Assembly (NCBI GenBank): GCA_020091685.1
Contig: CM034598.1
Span: forward strand, 15,278,483-15,342,482
DNA from: Lutjanus erythropterus
Lineage: Eukaryota > Chordata > Actinopteri > Lutjaniformes > Lutjanidae
Length of the DNA stretch: 64,000 nucleotides
Direction of reading: 5' to 3'
In this document: positions 36,501 through 51,452 of the stretch, in pieces
Position numbering within the stretch: the stretch's first letter is position 1
How the letters are laid out: the number at the start of each line of letters is the position of its first letter
Translations under genes and position numbers: made by a program
The notes under the pieces: model-generated
Told to the model about the DNA's origin: nothing
Database searches by the model: none
Seen by the model: the letters and a program-made list of their open reading frames with translations, nothing else

Positions 36501-38801
36501 ACATAAATGAGCCTTAAGTCTGAAGTGGACAACGATAATAAAAGATATTTTTGTTCCGTGGTTTTGAATTGATGGTCCAAACAACGATAAATGTAAAAAT
36601 CCCTTAAATATACTCTAAGCCCACTCTGTGCCAATCAGTAAATAGTATGAGTTGTTACTGAGTTGTACTTCTGGTGCTTAGTGTAATTTAGGCGTTTTTT
36701 TTCCAGGAAAAAAATCCAATCAGAAAGTTTTGCTCCAGATTTGTGGATGTGTGGGTGTTGAGCAGTAGCTCCCACCAGTCAGTGATGAAAGCCATATTTA
36801 GATCCTTTACTTGATGTGGCACTCCACTGAATTTACACAAGAAGATCAGTTTACTCATTGTGGTTGGTACGATGCGGCCTGTGAAGTTGTACAAGCTTTG
36901 TCAAGTCTGAAAAAATGACTAGAGTGACATCACCTGAGGCATTTCAGTTTTGAGACTACAAATGTATAACAGAAACCCTGCACTGCAAACTTTGGATGTC
37001 AAGTTTGAAAGATGTGAGCATATACGTAAGGTATAATGAAATAACATAAAACAACTGACTTGCATTATGGGAAATGTAGGATCCAGTGTTTTACCCATAC
37101 AGGAATTTAAAGTCAGAATATCTTGGTCTCTGCAACATCAAATTTTGCAATTATTTCTTTAATCTGTTTCAGTATAAGTAGCAATAAGACTATTTAAAAA
37201 TACTCCAGTACAAGTAAAACCTGTGTGTGATTATAGTAGTATTATCAGCAACATGTTCTTGAGAACGTGTAAAAGTAATAGTGCTACCAATGTAGGCAAA
37301 ATGGCCTCTGTCAGCTTTTTATTATTATAGACAGTATTATAAAGTATATTGATATTATAAAGTAAGTAAACCTGAAAGTTGTGACATTGTGTAAACATGT
37401 CTGTCAGTCATCCAGGTCTTGGTATCGTAGCAAAGGTTGTCATAGGCATATGAATATTTTACTATTTGTTCATTTTTTCACATAGACTATCAAGCAAAGC
37501 TTTTTTGAATTGCCAGATTTTTGAACAGGGGTCGGCTGTTCAGGTTCAGGCTGACAGGATTGTGTGCAATGCATCGTTGCTAAATAAAATAAATCAATTG
37601 AAATTTTGTGAAGTACAAGTACTAGTAGCATCAAGTTAAAACAAGTGAAGTTCATTACTTTAATAAATGCAGTTTTTAGCACTAGGCCTAGTGTTTGATG
37701 AGCCTCCATGGGGAAGCAGAAAGTTGAGTAGAAAGAGAGGGAATGTAGGAATGGGATGTCACTGTCGTTTGGTGGTCTGATTGATCGCCGCACAGATGAA
37801 AACATTTCTCCCGCATGGACACAGGGCCTGATTAAGTCCAGTTTTCTGCTGTCACTGTTGTGACTGATGAACACGGCGTGTCACAGTGCCAGCACCACCC
37901 TGCTCCTCAACAGCAGAGGAAATGGTCACATCCAGGAAGGACGCGGAGGCCTGATGGGAAGCGATGATAGAGCGCGCCTCGAATACCTACCAGTCATCAT
38001 TACGGGAATTACACTTCATCGACAGACTGCCTGCCCTCAGTCTGAATCCACTGGCTGCTCTCTCTGCATTGACAAATGGGCCAAACGTACTTCGCAGGCC
38101 TGGTCCAGTGGAAACTTCTATTGATTTGATCTCTGCTCCTGGTTTCCATTAGTATGGAAAAAAAACACTGCAGGGAAACTGCTCAGACCAGTCCGGCAGG
38201 TGTGTGTGTGTGTGTGTCAGTGTTGTCAGTGCTCAGGTATGCTGACGTACCTGGTTCATCTACATACTGAGACTGAACAGGTGAACTTTGTTCTCTGCCA
38301 TGTTGGACTGACCGGCAGTTTTTTTGTTTTTGTTTTTTTTAAACTCAGATACATGCCTTCCCTTTTAAACTTCCTGTCAGCTGTGTGTGCAGATGAAACG
38401 AGAAAACAAGACAGTATTATGGAAACTCATAAGTTCAACATTTTTTAGTTTTAAAAAATTAGAATTTAGTTTCTCAAATGTGAATATTTTATTTTATTTT
38501 ATTTATTTTTTGCTCCTCTGTGACATCAAACTGAATATCTCTGTGTCTTGGACAAAACAAGATCTTTGAAGATGTTGCCTTTGGCTTTAGAAAACACTGG
38601 TCAACATTTTCACCCATTTTGTGGATGAAAATAATTGACAGATTAATCAATAATTAAATATTCGTTCTTGCAGCTCCCAAACAAGCTGTGGTTCACTATG
38701 CTGTATAGAGTAAAACCACTACCTCTGCATAAAAACAATGTAAACATAATGATAGAGAGAGACAAGCCTCTCTGTATCAGTCCTGCCCCCACATGCTCTG
38801 T

Positions 38802-38846
<45 letters not shown>

Positions 38847-41800
38847 CATGCTCAGCTAGGGGGTTGTGTCCTGCCGAGTAGAGAGTGAAGAGTCGTCTGC
38901 AGTGTTTGACAAATATTAGTGAAATAATTGATGACAAAACACATTAGGAATTGCATTGATTGCACAGACGGCACATCCTCATTAGACGGGCTACTTCGGT
39001 AAACAGCAGAAAGCACTGGTGGCAGCGGCTTGATGATTATGCAGTAAAGATTAAAAAGTCCACTTAAACTGCTGAATTTTCTAAATAGGCCACACACGTT
39101 TATTGGCTTGATGAATAAACAAATAAATGAATTATCTTTATTTACACTGTGGTTTTTAAAGCAGAGCTGTATCTAAGACGCACTGGTGTCAAAGTAACGG
39201 GTCTGTGTCATAGGAGGAAAATGTAGGCTCTGCCTCACAAGTGATGGAAGAAAGTGGTGGAAAAAGTTTGAAAGAGAGGTGGGAGTCGCACATGTGCAAG
39301 TCTCAAGTCTTAACCTTCAAGTCTCAAGTTAGTGCGGTGAGAATCAAGCAAATCAAGTCTCTGCGATAAGTCGAGCAAGTTATCAGTCAGTTCACACTAA
39401 ATTCTGACGATCCCTGCTCTCAGTTTTCTTTTTCATCAGTAACGAAAGCTATTGCAGTCTGCTTACATCTTATAAATCTTTATCATTTTGGACATTTTGT
39501 GGCAATGAAGCTTCCAAAATGAAGGAATGGATGAATATTTAATTAAAAAAATGAAGTTCTTTCAAGTCATCTGTCTTAACTCTAAGTCAAGTCTCAAGTC
39601 ATGAATTCCAAGTCAAAGTCAAGTTGTGTCTTGTCAATTTTTTTCAAGCAAGTCTCATGTTTTAAAAATAAAATATGATGTAATGGAACTTCCTGCAGCG
39701 ATATACATTACATGATCAAACAAGACAAAAGCTAAAATTGAAGTAAAAACCGAAACACAAGCAAAAGACACCAAAGACAGAACATGAGAACAAGCAAAAC
39801 ATGTCAATAAGAGTAAATAAAAATAAAAACATATCATAACTAGGGGCAGTGGTGGCCTAAAGTTTAGAGAAGCGCGCTTCAGTTCAGTCTCCCGACCAGC
39901 AGGATAAATCTGGGTGGGGAAAGTGAAAGGCAGCACCTGCCCCTCCCTCATTACCACCACTGAGGTGCCCTTGAGCAAGGCCTTTTACCCCAGCTGCTCT
40001 AGTGGAGCTGCTCAGTGGCCGGCAGATAAGACTGTGGTTGTACTGGGCAGCTTCCACGTGTGATTGTGTAACTGTGTGAATGTGATCAGGGCGTTCCTGC
40101 AAAAGAGAGCATCACTTTCAGTGTACCTACCTGAATAAATAAAGCTTAAAAAAAAAAAAAGAAGAAATAAAAATGAAGGGAACAGAATGTCTAGGCGATG
40201 TAAACAAAGATGGAATGGATAATAAGATGACATCATGTAATGTCAATATAAATAAACAAATAAAAGGAGCAAAAGAATAAAACGATTTAAATTGTTTAAA
40301 ATACAAGATCACATAAAAGCAAGTCTATAAAAATGGGTTTTAAAAAGTGATTTAAAAGTTACTGATTCTGCAAGCCTTATCTCCTCGGGCAGGTTGTTCC
40401 AAAGTCCAGGGAATCGCACATCTTGTTTTGTTGGCGCTGTACTTTAGCACATTGGTTTTGGAATAAAAAATGCTATAAGTGTAAAAGTGCAAGTTCTAAC
40501 TAATCTAACAATGGTCATACATCCAGAACCAGTCATAGAGGGGCCACCAAGGTTGAATGCGCCGTCTCGCAATGTCAGCGAAAGTGATTCGTGATTCGAA
40601 CCTGCTCCAAAATTTGATGGGTTCCCTGTTGGCTCATGCTACATCCTTCCACCAAGTTTCATGAAAAATTGCTTTTTCATTATCCTGCTGACACACACAC
40701 AGACGAAGAAATGGTACAAAAAAAAATTTGCTTCCTTGGTGGAGGTAATGATATAAACACAATTGTGCATTAGTGCTGCTTTGAAGCACTTTTGTTCACC
40801 CAAAATCATTTATAGGTCACACTCATTTCTGTCACAGTATATCCAGTGTTGTGGCTGATATGTGATACAGAAAAATGGCTGCTGTCCATATTGGATATTA
40901 TATTCCATACGAATGCAGCTTACTTGTGCCTGATGACTTTTTTTTTTTTTAATCTATTGATTTGCTGATTTTTTTGTCTTGAGTTTCTCTTGACTGATCA
41001 ATCGGTCCCTTAAAGAAAAAGTGGAAAAATGTCAAAGGTGACTTTTGTTTTGTCCCGGACCCAAAGATGTTCAGTTAATTATCAATTCAAACGGGTTGAA
41101 TTTATCTTATTGATAAATCAACTAACTATTTCAGCTCTACTCGTACTAAATATGTGCAGTTCACTTCAGCAAAAAGAGGAAAAGTTTTGAACATTTGTTC
41201 TGTCCACACAGATTTTCATTGGGCCGAATTTACATCTTTAATAGACTGAAGGAGAAAGTATGTTGTCTGTGTGAGCAGACATTATCCATGAAAGTTAGTC
41301 CTGTACAGTATATGTATGGCACAGTACTTTTACGTTCCTGTACTGCAACACCCGTGTTGCATTATGAATATATGATCTTGGGCCACATGGGAGGGAGATG
41401 AGGCTGTGCAGTTAAACTATTAATAACTGCATGGAGCAGCCTTTGTGCTGCTGCTGCTGCTCTGTTCTGTCGCAGCACTTTGCTCTACAGCTCACATCTG
41501 TTATCACGCTGAGCAGCAGGCCTTTTTGGTGGAGCGGCCCTGCTGGCTCTAATCTCAGTGGCCTGGCTAAAGGAGTTATGCTAATGTGTCTCCACTCTTC
41601 CAGAAGGTGAGGGGAGCGTGGCACGGTGTTATTTATTCACGACCATGACTCCGGCACGGTCCAGAGAAAAGGCTGCTCTCACAGTTCGTGACCTTATGCT
41701 CAGAACACCAGTTCAGAATATGTATGTTGTCATGTCATGACCTCGCTGCACGTGGTCTTTTTGAGAGGGCCATTTCTGCTCAGGTTGGCGTCTGCAGTCG

Positions 41801-44800
41801 TCATGTTTTCTTGATTCTTTTGACATTAAATCTAGGGCTGCACCTAATAATTTGTTAAAAAATTTGAGTACTCGCCATCACATTTGCCCAGTTTGGGTTA
41901 TTTAATATGGGGTTGTATGAGGTGCATACCGATAGTCAGTGTATTAGCTGCTTACAGAAGATGGTGACACTCCCAGTTTGGAGAAACCGGGAGGAGTTCT
42001 AACATGAAAGCTAAGAAATGAACTCCTGTGGACAGCATCGGCAACAAAATGTTTTTTATGCACTTAAAAAAGGACCACCTAAAATAATCTATATGCTGTA
42101 TTTACAGTATTTTCACTGCGTTACCTTGACATCAGACAGCCTTTTCTGATGGAAAACTGTTATATAAGCCAAATATTGCTCTCTCCATGCCAACCAAATT
42201 CCATAGGCAAACTTGATAATTTTACCTCACAGAACACTGTAGCTTGTAGTTCAGATTTCCAGAAGTCACACAATATCACAAACAAACTGATTGAGGCAGC
42301 GGTGGACTCGCATCTCCTGTGTTCTGCAAAGTAAAATGACTGATTTTGCCGATGGAGTTTGGTTGGTTTGGACAGAGCAATATTTGGCCCGTATAAAGGC
42401 GGTTTCCTGTCAGAAAGGGCTGTCAGCTGATGGCAAAGTAAAGTGGAAATATCCAAAAAAAAAACAGGTTTTGTTGCTGACTCTGTCCGCAGCAGTACAT
42501 TGCTGAGCTTCCATGCTGGTTCCCCTCTCTGCTTCTCTTAACTGGGGATGTGCTGACAGCCATCTACTGTATGTAATACACTGACTATGGATAAGTACTT
42601 CATACAACCGCACTTCAATTAATCTTAAAAAAAAAAGAAAAAACTTAATTACATTGATTATGAAAAGCAAATTGAGGCAACAAACATGCTGGTGGCATGT
42701 GGCCATACAGATGCCTGTCATGAACATACTGTATTTTCTGGAGTTGTCCAAAAATAGAGTCATTTTGAGACAGAGTGAATCCAGTATTGAATGAGCTATT
42801 AGGATATATAATTGCCAAGAAGTGTCTCATTTAATTCCTGGGAAATATAACTGAAGTGATGCAGAAGAATGATAATCACTCCATCAAAATGCCGCTCACT
42901 GCTGGCAATGGGTGGCAGGGATGGGATTGATACAATTTTACTGATACCAGTGCCATCATGGATCCAATTTTTTATCGATTCCTTTATTGATTCCTGATCA
43001 ATTATGTGAAAACAATCTAGACCTACACAGGTGTTCAGTGCCAATGCAACCGTTTTATTATCTCTGAGTCTGAATGTTGTTGTTGCAAGTTTCCAGCAGC
43101 GTAAACATGAGTTTGATGTCATTGTTTGGAGGTATGTGGTTCAGATGGATCGAACAGTTTGGTTCTCATCTGGAACCGGTTCTTGATTTCCATCCCTAGA
43201 TAGTGGGAAGGCCATTACAGGAAACTGGCTAGAAATGGACCCACCCAGACATAGACAGCAGTTAGATATAATAAAGAAAATATGTTTGATGGTAAAGATG
43301 ACTCTTTCTCTAAGAAATGAGAGTTTAACAAAAAATGTGGACATGTTTACAAATAAAGACACTGACATGGTATAATTTTATTGACAATAATGTGAATTAT
43401 TGACAAAAAGTACCAAGCAAGTAAACCAAATAAATAGTTGTAAACTGTGCAGCTGTATGTTTTGATGTTATGTTTTTGTTTTACTTGTAAAGGCAATCAA
43501 ATGATGCAAAAATCAAAGAAAAGCAGCAAATTCTCACACTGGAGAATCTGGGACCAGAAAACGTTTTAAAAATTAATTTTATTATGTTGTAAAAACAAGT
43601 CCTGATTAATTTTCTTAGTCTAATGGAACAATCAATTAATTGATTAACCACGGGAACTGTGTTAAAATCATGACAAAGCAAGACACAAAAATGTTTCATT
43701 TGTAGTTCTATTACATCCTATGTAAAATAAGGCCAAACAGAATAACAAAAAAAAACAAAACTGTGGTTTGACAGCTCTCATTCAATGGAAAAAAAAAAGG
43801 TTTTCCCTCTTTACCTTCTTTTGGACTGAATCTTTTTTTTTTTTTTTTTTACAGATGTCCATACCTGGCTGTCCATCTGTCTCCTGCCATCCCAGTTTTC
43901 GCTGTCCTCCTCTTCCTCTTCGTCATGGCCATGTTACTGAGGACCAGCTTCAGTGACCCCGGGGTGCTGCCGCGGGCCCTTCCAGAGGAGGCCACGTTCA
44001 TCGAGATGGAAATCGGTGAGTCACAGTAATTTGTTTACAGGCAGTTTTAGAAATATTTGTCTTTAGTTTCAGTGTACTCATCTTCTGATCCACCTCTGCT
44101 CTGGTCTCTTCAATATTTCCCTTAAAACCTGGCTTCAGATCTTTCTCTTTTTTCAGACCAGTGTAAAGACAAACTGCTCTTGGCTTTATGGATCTTTACA
44201 GTGAGCTTCAGCTCATTGTTTAGCTGTGTTGCCTGCAACTTAACTGTTTTGATTCACTTTCATCACTCGCACATAAACTGTGTTTACATGGACCCTGATA
44301 TTCCACTAGTAATAATCATAATAATAATAGAAGAAGGAAGGAATGTTCAGTTGGGTTGAGAGGGTTGGTGTAATCCAGTAATCTATTCAACAGGAAAATA
44401 ATAACCATGTAAACAGTTAATCTGATTGTCTGTCCCTGGCTGGAGTAAATATATTCTTTCAATGCTTTATGTATAACAAACAAGTTTCCAGGAGGGACAG
44501 AAACAAAACAGAACTGGTCAGCAGTGGGTACAACTTTTCTGTTAGAAACCTTTAAAGATTTAAAGATGCTAATGAAATAAAGTGATCCAATAAAATGTGT
44601 TTTATTTACAAAAGTAGAGCTCTCCAAATGAATGAAAATCTTTCTCCGTGACCGCTGGATGTATAAATAAGCAACTAGTTCACCATATCAGCATAAGAGG
44701 TGTTAATGTCCATGTTGTGTTCACAACTTATTTTCGTTGCCCTCAAGTGCCCAAAAAAATCAGTTGAAATGTTCAAATCCATGATGACATTCCTTATGTC

Positions 44801-46407
44801 TGTACCATCTACACCACCATTACATCAAATGGAACATTTTAAAAAATATATAATATTTGTTTCTGTACAAAAGTTGGAATTTTGACAGGAGTAAGAAATA
44901 TACAATGCTTGTGTCAATCTGAATAATGCTTTTCTTAATCATACATGTGTATATGATAACATTTGTGATTGTGGATCTGCTAAAATGTCAGCTTATTGCT
45001 AATAATAATAGAAAAAGAGTAAAGCCAGGGCAGCAGGCATTCATGCACTTCAGCAATAATTCTCAGTTCCACTGTAGGTTTTTACCAAGTTCGAAGTCGT
45101 CTCACTTCTTCTAGTGTGATTACAGTCCAGCTCTTCACCTCGAAGCGTGCACAGCTATTATACGCCGCAATCAGCACTGATAATGCCACCAGGCACTAAT
45201 CCCTTATCTACATCCATTTAAATGTTAAGTCAACACGAGGACAAATGGTTATTTCAGTTCATGTGCTGTTACATCACCATCACCTTCTAGGCTGCAGTTT
45301 TATGTATGGAATAATGTCCAGCCAGAGATGTGGACTGAAACTTTGTGTTTTGGATGCATAAATACTTCAGTATATATGCAGACAGCCTCAGTCCTGTTTG
45401 GTTTATTCATGTTTGTTGTTCTTTATGTTGCTGAAGGTTGAGTGAGCTCTTCTGTGAAGGTAGAGCTCACATTCATTACAAGGGATCCTGTTGTCTCATT
45501 ACACAAAAACAAACTATACACTGTATAATGATGACAACAAAGCCTCTGCCAACTAAAAATAAACAAGCACCAAGCGGTTCGTTTTTGTCTTTTTTATGTT
45601 CTCTCCCCGGGCTGTCCAGACTGTCTTTGTATCTGGAGGAATAAGCTTTTAATTTGCAATATTTCTGCACCAGTCCTCCCTGCGTACATGCTTACACTCC
45701 TCCCTCCCTCCGTCTCTGTGTGGCCGCTCATCGGTGTTCGCTCTTTGTCTCTGTTAAAGATTCACAGTGTCCTTCAGCCATCGCTCGTGCTCTCTGTCCC
45801 TCCAGTCGAGAGACATGGGTGGGGACTGGTCCCAGCTCATGACAGAGGAGGGCTGTAATAAGAAAGCTGAGGCACTTGGTCCTCTGAGAATGGGTTGGCA
45901 GCCAGTGATTCTCTCATCATGACTGTGACTCATAACACTCGCTGGATGACAATAGCTCAGTGGTCTGACGGGCTCTGGTCACGTTTATATGAGGAAATCT
46001 CTGTGCAACTTATTTGAAAATACAGCAACTAATTATTATTTTATTTTCTTTTTTATCTATTCTTGATTTTTTTTTTTCCAATGATTGCTTAGTCTTTTAA
46101 TAGTCAGATAATTATAAGAAATGCCATTACAAGGGGTCCCTGGTGGCTCAGTTGTTGGAACATGGGCCCCATGTGCTGGGGCTGTGGGTCCTCTGTGGCA
46201 GCTGTGGGTTTGGTTCCAGCCTACGATCCATTGCTGTGTGTCATCCTCCTGCTCTCTCTCTCCGTTTCCTGACACACCTTCATCTGTCCTGTCAGTCATC
46301 ATGAAACCAAAGATAACAAACAAAGGAAAAAGGAGAGCCGTTGAATGCAAACAATTTATACTAAATCCTATGTTATGTATAGTTATAGATTAGGGAGTGA
46401 CTGATTT

Positions 46408-46446
<39 letters not shown>

Positions 46447-49400
46447 AATCTTATTGCCAATAAGATGCAGTCTGCTGTCTCACTCAATGTCCCGCCCAAA
46501 ACACAACAATCTGATTGGTTGAATGTTGAAAAGTTAGATTTGAATTAAACATAAAGGTATTTCAACCTAGTTTTGTGTTTGAGTTTTGATAGTTTTGATA
46601 ATGTATATCAATTAAAAAAATTGGTTATCTGTTTCCTTGATTACTAATGAATGGTGACAATATCGATATTAAACCTGAAAAAAAAACATACCAGTTGACT
46701 CTATTACAGATTGGACCCTGAATGCAGCTTTAGCTAAAGACACAATCTGTGATCCAGATGCCTCACCCAAAAAAATTAAGATGCAGGATTTAAGCCTGTT
46801 CTCCCAAATTCCCAAATTGATTTGTAGGGTGTTAAATGCAAACACTAACACAAAACAACTAGCAAATCTAACTTCCGAATGATTTCAGAGGCTTTCGAAG
46901 TTTTGTTTGCATCAGTAATGTAGTTAAACATGTTTTTAGATACGATCATCTAATGGACATCATGATTAGTTTTTTGTGCATCACAGTCAGTCCCTCAATT
47001 AAGATGTGTTGTTTATACATAATTCCTTTGGGTAAAAGGAGCATAATGATGTAACTCTTTGGACGGAGCCAGACTAGCTGTTTCCCTTTGTTTCCAGTCT
47101 ATTTCCAGACGGATATGAGAGTCGTATCAACATGTCAAACCTTTAAACCTTTAAAAAACCCAGGTCAGATTATGTGTTAAAAAAAAGTTTTCAGAAATGC
47201 TTGGGAAAATAGCATTTCGATGCTATAACATATATACTTAGACCCAGATTTGACTGTCCCATCCATTATCTGTAAATCCTTGAAGGGTCGCATTCAGATT
47301 TGAATTAATAAGAAACATTACTGTGGAGCTACAGAATTATACAAAAACCCAAAAATAAATAAATAATGGCCCCACCCTTTAAATCATGTTCTTTTTTTTA
47401 TTTAATTTTTTACATTCCACATCTCAGCAAATCTCCCATAATAACAGGAGCGTTATCACTCACAGTCAGTGCTAACATGGACCACATGTAAAGAATATCC
47501 ACTGCAACAGCTTAAACGAACCACTTAGCTCACACCCTCCATGCAACACTTACAGCTCTCATACAGTATGGTTTTCAATGTGTTAGAGTAGCTGTTTGCT
47601 GAACGTGGGCATTCTAATAGATAACAGCCAGTGGAGGAGGCAGGATGTTGGATGTTTGATCTCATTCTGAGGCTGAGGCAGGCATGTTGATGAAGCCGCC
47701 CGCCGCTGCCTCGATGCTCTGTCCCCTCAGCCTGTTAGCGACTGGTCCCGAGGGGGAATGCTAATACGAGGAGAGGCATCCTCTTGGAATATATAATGCC
47801 ACGAGCAGACAGGGCTCTGCTACCCGAGGGAGTGGCATCATTCCCCATGAGTGATGACTCATTAATTTATTCTCCACTGGTTTATCCTGAAAGCCACTAA
47901 TCCTAACATCCTGTAGATTCATAATGCAGGGCGGTTTGTGCTGTCAGATAAAATAAATCTCATGTCAGTTAATGTATTTTGGATGGTTTTGACACAGCCT
48001 TGTAAACCTGCTAGTTTGACTGATTTATTAATGCAGAAACTGTTTTGTTTTATTACATAATAGAGAATGGTCATTGAGACCTTTAAAGAAATGATAAATA
48101 TGCATTTTAGTTTATGTAGTATTCTTCCTTGATTCATCTCTTAATGCTCTCCCCAGTCCAGATAATTTAATTTCCACAAATACCACATTTTTCATCTTAA
48201 TTTATCCCCTGAAAGTCAAATGAGCATGCTTGCTCTTTTCCATTAACTCCACGTTCATGCCTCCCCTCGCTGCAGCATGTTAATGGTGGATTTTTTTTCC
48301 TAACAGTTTCTCTCCTGAGAGATTCCAGCCAGCAGCCCGCTGGTCATTAGCCAGCCTCCCCAACCTCTCGGCTCCTGCAGTGCAACATAATCAGAAAAAT
48401 CTGGATGTGCCAAGAAAAGTGAATGCATGAGAATTTCACTTGGTTGTTGGCTGCAGAAACAAAAGATGCGACTGTGAAATACGGTCGCTTCAGTGCGAGG
48501 AAGGTTAGTTCATGCCTCAATAGAGCAGCGGGACTCTACACTATAGTGTTGCTGATAAATAATATTAACAGCTCAGCAGTGATTACACATAAATCCAGCA
48601 TCATCAATACTGTATCGAGCCAACGTCGTCATTCACTGACATCCTCAAGGTTCAGCTGTCAGGATTTACGTCTTATTTTTTTCTTGTCCTTGTCACTGAA
48701 TCTCACATTTCTCACTGCCTGGTTGAGAAATATACAGCAGGTGAGCACAATACTGTGAACACCTTTATAGTGTAATCCAATTCAGTATAACAGGGCTGCA
48801 AGAAATGGTACCTTTGGTGAAGCTTATAGTGTTTGTTACGTGTGAACACACTATCAGAGGTGTTAATTTATGATTTTTGGAGACCTAGTTTTTGTGTTGT
48901 TGTATTGGATTGTGATTAGATAACAGGTTTTAGAATAATTTCCTCTGTGACCAAGATTGCACAATAGGGCTGCATGATATGGGGGAAAAAACTCATATCG
49001 CGATTATTTTGACAGTGGTGTGACATTTTTTGGGGGGGACTAAACAAACCTGTTTTCTTACATCTGGAGAACAGGACTTGTGGGCCAGGGCATCTCTGTA
49101 GCACAGTATGTCATTATAATTTTGTGTGGTCACACTTTTTACCTTCATTGAAAAAAAAAAAATTCTGCAATTTTGATATTGTACTTGGCCATATTGTGAT
49201 TTTGATCATATCGGCTTCATTGTGCAGCCCTCCTTTGTAGTCTAATGCAATCCATTGCAATACAGCTTCAAGAAATAGTTACTTTTGTAAAGCTTGTAAT
49301 ACTCATTAAAAAGCTGTTTATGATTTTTGAAGACTTCGTTTGCAGTGTTGTTGTATTTGATTGCATTGATCTCTTAAGCCGGGTACACACTGTACGATTT

Positions 49401-51399
49401 TGGGCTGTCCCAGAGAAAAGATGATCAGTGTGAAAGAAACATGGTGAAATCTTTGTTACAAACCCGGGGTCCTATGTCGCACTGTGAGAGCGGGTCAAAG
49501 ATGAGCCTGGGACAAAAGTACTTGATTGATTTATACTGTTACTACCAGAACAAATCTGAAATTTGTATCATAGCAGCTCTGTTTTCAAGAAACAAAATAC
49601 ATACATTTAATATGACATTAAGTCACAAAAATTAAGCTGAGATAAACAATATAATACATTTATCAATATAAACACAGAAGATGACATCCATGACCCTTTA
49701 AGATTTGATCTGGAATTGAGTTCCATATTTAATTTTAAGATTGACTGATGCACAAAAGGATTTTTCAGTCTAACCTCCAGTTCGATGGTAACAATCTGTA
49801 TTCACTGTTCAGGACATGGCTGGGATAATTACATGTCAAAAAAGAAAAACTAGAGTTTGCACACTGGCATTTGGGCAAAATGTCACATAGTGCTACATGG
49901 GAGAAATTTAGGATAACCATCTCACAATGTGACTGCTGTTATGACCTGCGTCTACCAACCAACCAACCAACAGGCATGCATGAACGTTTGTTTATGTAAG
50001 TCATTTTAGCATACTTAGCATACTACAGATGCTTAACATTACCTCAAGCTCTCTTTGCAAAATTGGCATCCCAAGTTGGCCTCTTTTCTCTCGCCATAAC
50101 CGGGTCCACATTCTCCTCCTCCTCGTCATCTTTTCTTTTGGATTATTTTTCCTTACACATAAATATCACTTTTGCAAACACTCTTGCTTAGCTATATTAT
50201 TTACCACTATAGCGGCACAGATGACTCTCATTGATGATGTTTTCAAAGTTTCAAAGGTATAAGTATATAAGGTAAGGTATAAGGTATATTCAAAGTCATC
50301 AGTGCAATAAAACTCTTAAGTCATGTCTTTCTACCTGGAGCCATTAATCATTCTATTTACAAATATAAAAATCTACAAGAAATGTAAGTTTAATAAAAAA
50401 TAGCGAAAGAAAGACAGACGAGATGACAGAGGACGACAAGGTGATAAACAATGTAAAAAGCTATATGTGCGGTAAAACCAGAATAAAAATAGTACAAAAG
50501 TCTGTACAAAAGGTGACTGAGGTAGACAAAGTGATAAACAGTTATGCTGAAGTTCACACACAACAGTGTATGCTGTATAAAAACATTATAGAACAGTATA
50601 AGCAAAAAAAAGACAAGTTGTGTATATTGTTCTATACTGACTTGTGATTCACTCCGTGTTATCGTTGCACATCGTTGTCTATTCATCAAACATGATGTTG
50701 TACCCAAGTTTATTAGATGTGTGTCCCAGCATGGCTGCAATAAACATATAAGAATGCTGAAATCTTACAGTCAGTAGGCATCATCAGGATAATTTCTTGT
50801 GTGACCACGATTACCAGCACCTACTAAAGAATTTCATGTTGTTTCTCTCTACAGAGGCCGCCAATGGGAACGTCCCTGCAGGGCAGCGACCTCCACCTCG
50901 GATCCGCAACGTTCAGATCAACAACCAGATCGTCAAACTCAAGTACTGTTACACCTGCAAGATCTTCCGACCACCTCGAGCTTCTCACTGCAGCATCTGT
51001 GACAACTGCGTCGGTGAGAAACCTGTTCTGCTGCGATCCGTCAGTTCTTACGATGCTCAAAACAAAAGGCTTCACAAAGTGAGAAGACGACAGCTCACTG
51101 AAGTCGGTTTATTTCAGTTTTTCAGAAATAGAAAGGTGAACAGTGGTCTATGGGGAAAAATAGCCTGCTGACGTGATGATTATTCCTGTAGCCTCGATTT
51201 TAATTACCTCTGCATTCTTTTGTCACAATGATTAAATAATATAAAAGTCAGAGCTTTATAAATAAATGCTGGACTGAGAAGACAAGGTGCAAAAAAGTTT
51301 TAGAAAACTGAAACAAATGGGACAAAAACTTAACAGGGTGTGATTTTCTTTTTCTTTTTTTTTTTAATGGAATGTGCTTTGAATTTTGAAGGCGGTTTG

Positions 51400-51452
<53 letters not shown>

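Larger units (their letters stand above)
26081..43854. other. zdhhc9 intron 1 (17.8 kb)
   Basis: A repeat-rich first intron. It contains MITEs at 26681-27284, 29411-29771, 33372-34115 (pair), 34326-34638 and 36029-36514, a SINE at 39843-40160, a minisatellite at 31854-32170 and four TG/AC arrays. Less repetitive blocks at 28200-28870, 31040-31380, 32210-32500, 37700-38150 and 41400-41640 could hold regulatory sequence. No nested gene was recognised on either strand. Confidence 0.6.
44016..50854. other. zdhhc9 intron 2 (6.8 kb)
   Basis: It holds a small inverted-end repeat at 44279-44420, a SINE at 46132-46335, a (TG)n at 46412-46444, a MITE at 48966-49231 and a repeat end at 49379 (GGGTACACACTGTACGATTT). 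A relatively GC-rich, non-repetitive stretch lies at 47590-47900. No coding exon was recognised. Confidence 0.6.

Noticed and set aside
39843-40160. A functional tRNA gene
   Set aside because: The tRNA-like head lacks a proper B box and cloverleaf and is followed by a SINE body with an A-rich tail. The same holds for 46132-46335.
51014-51171. Read-through of zdhhc9 exon 3 to give a 124-aa frame
   Set aside because: The family sequence breaks exactly at the GTGAGA donor and resumes in exon 4 with RFDHHC; the extra codons are intron.
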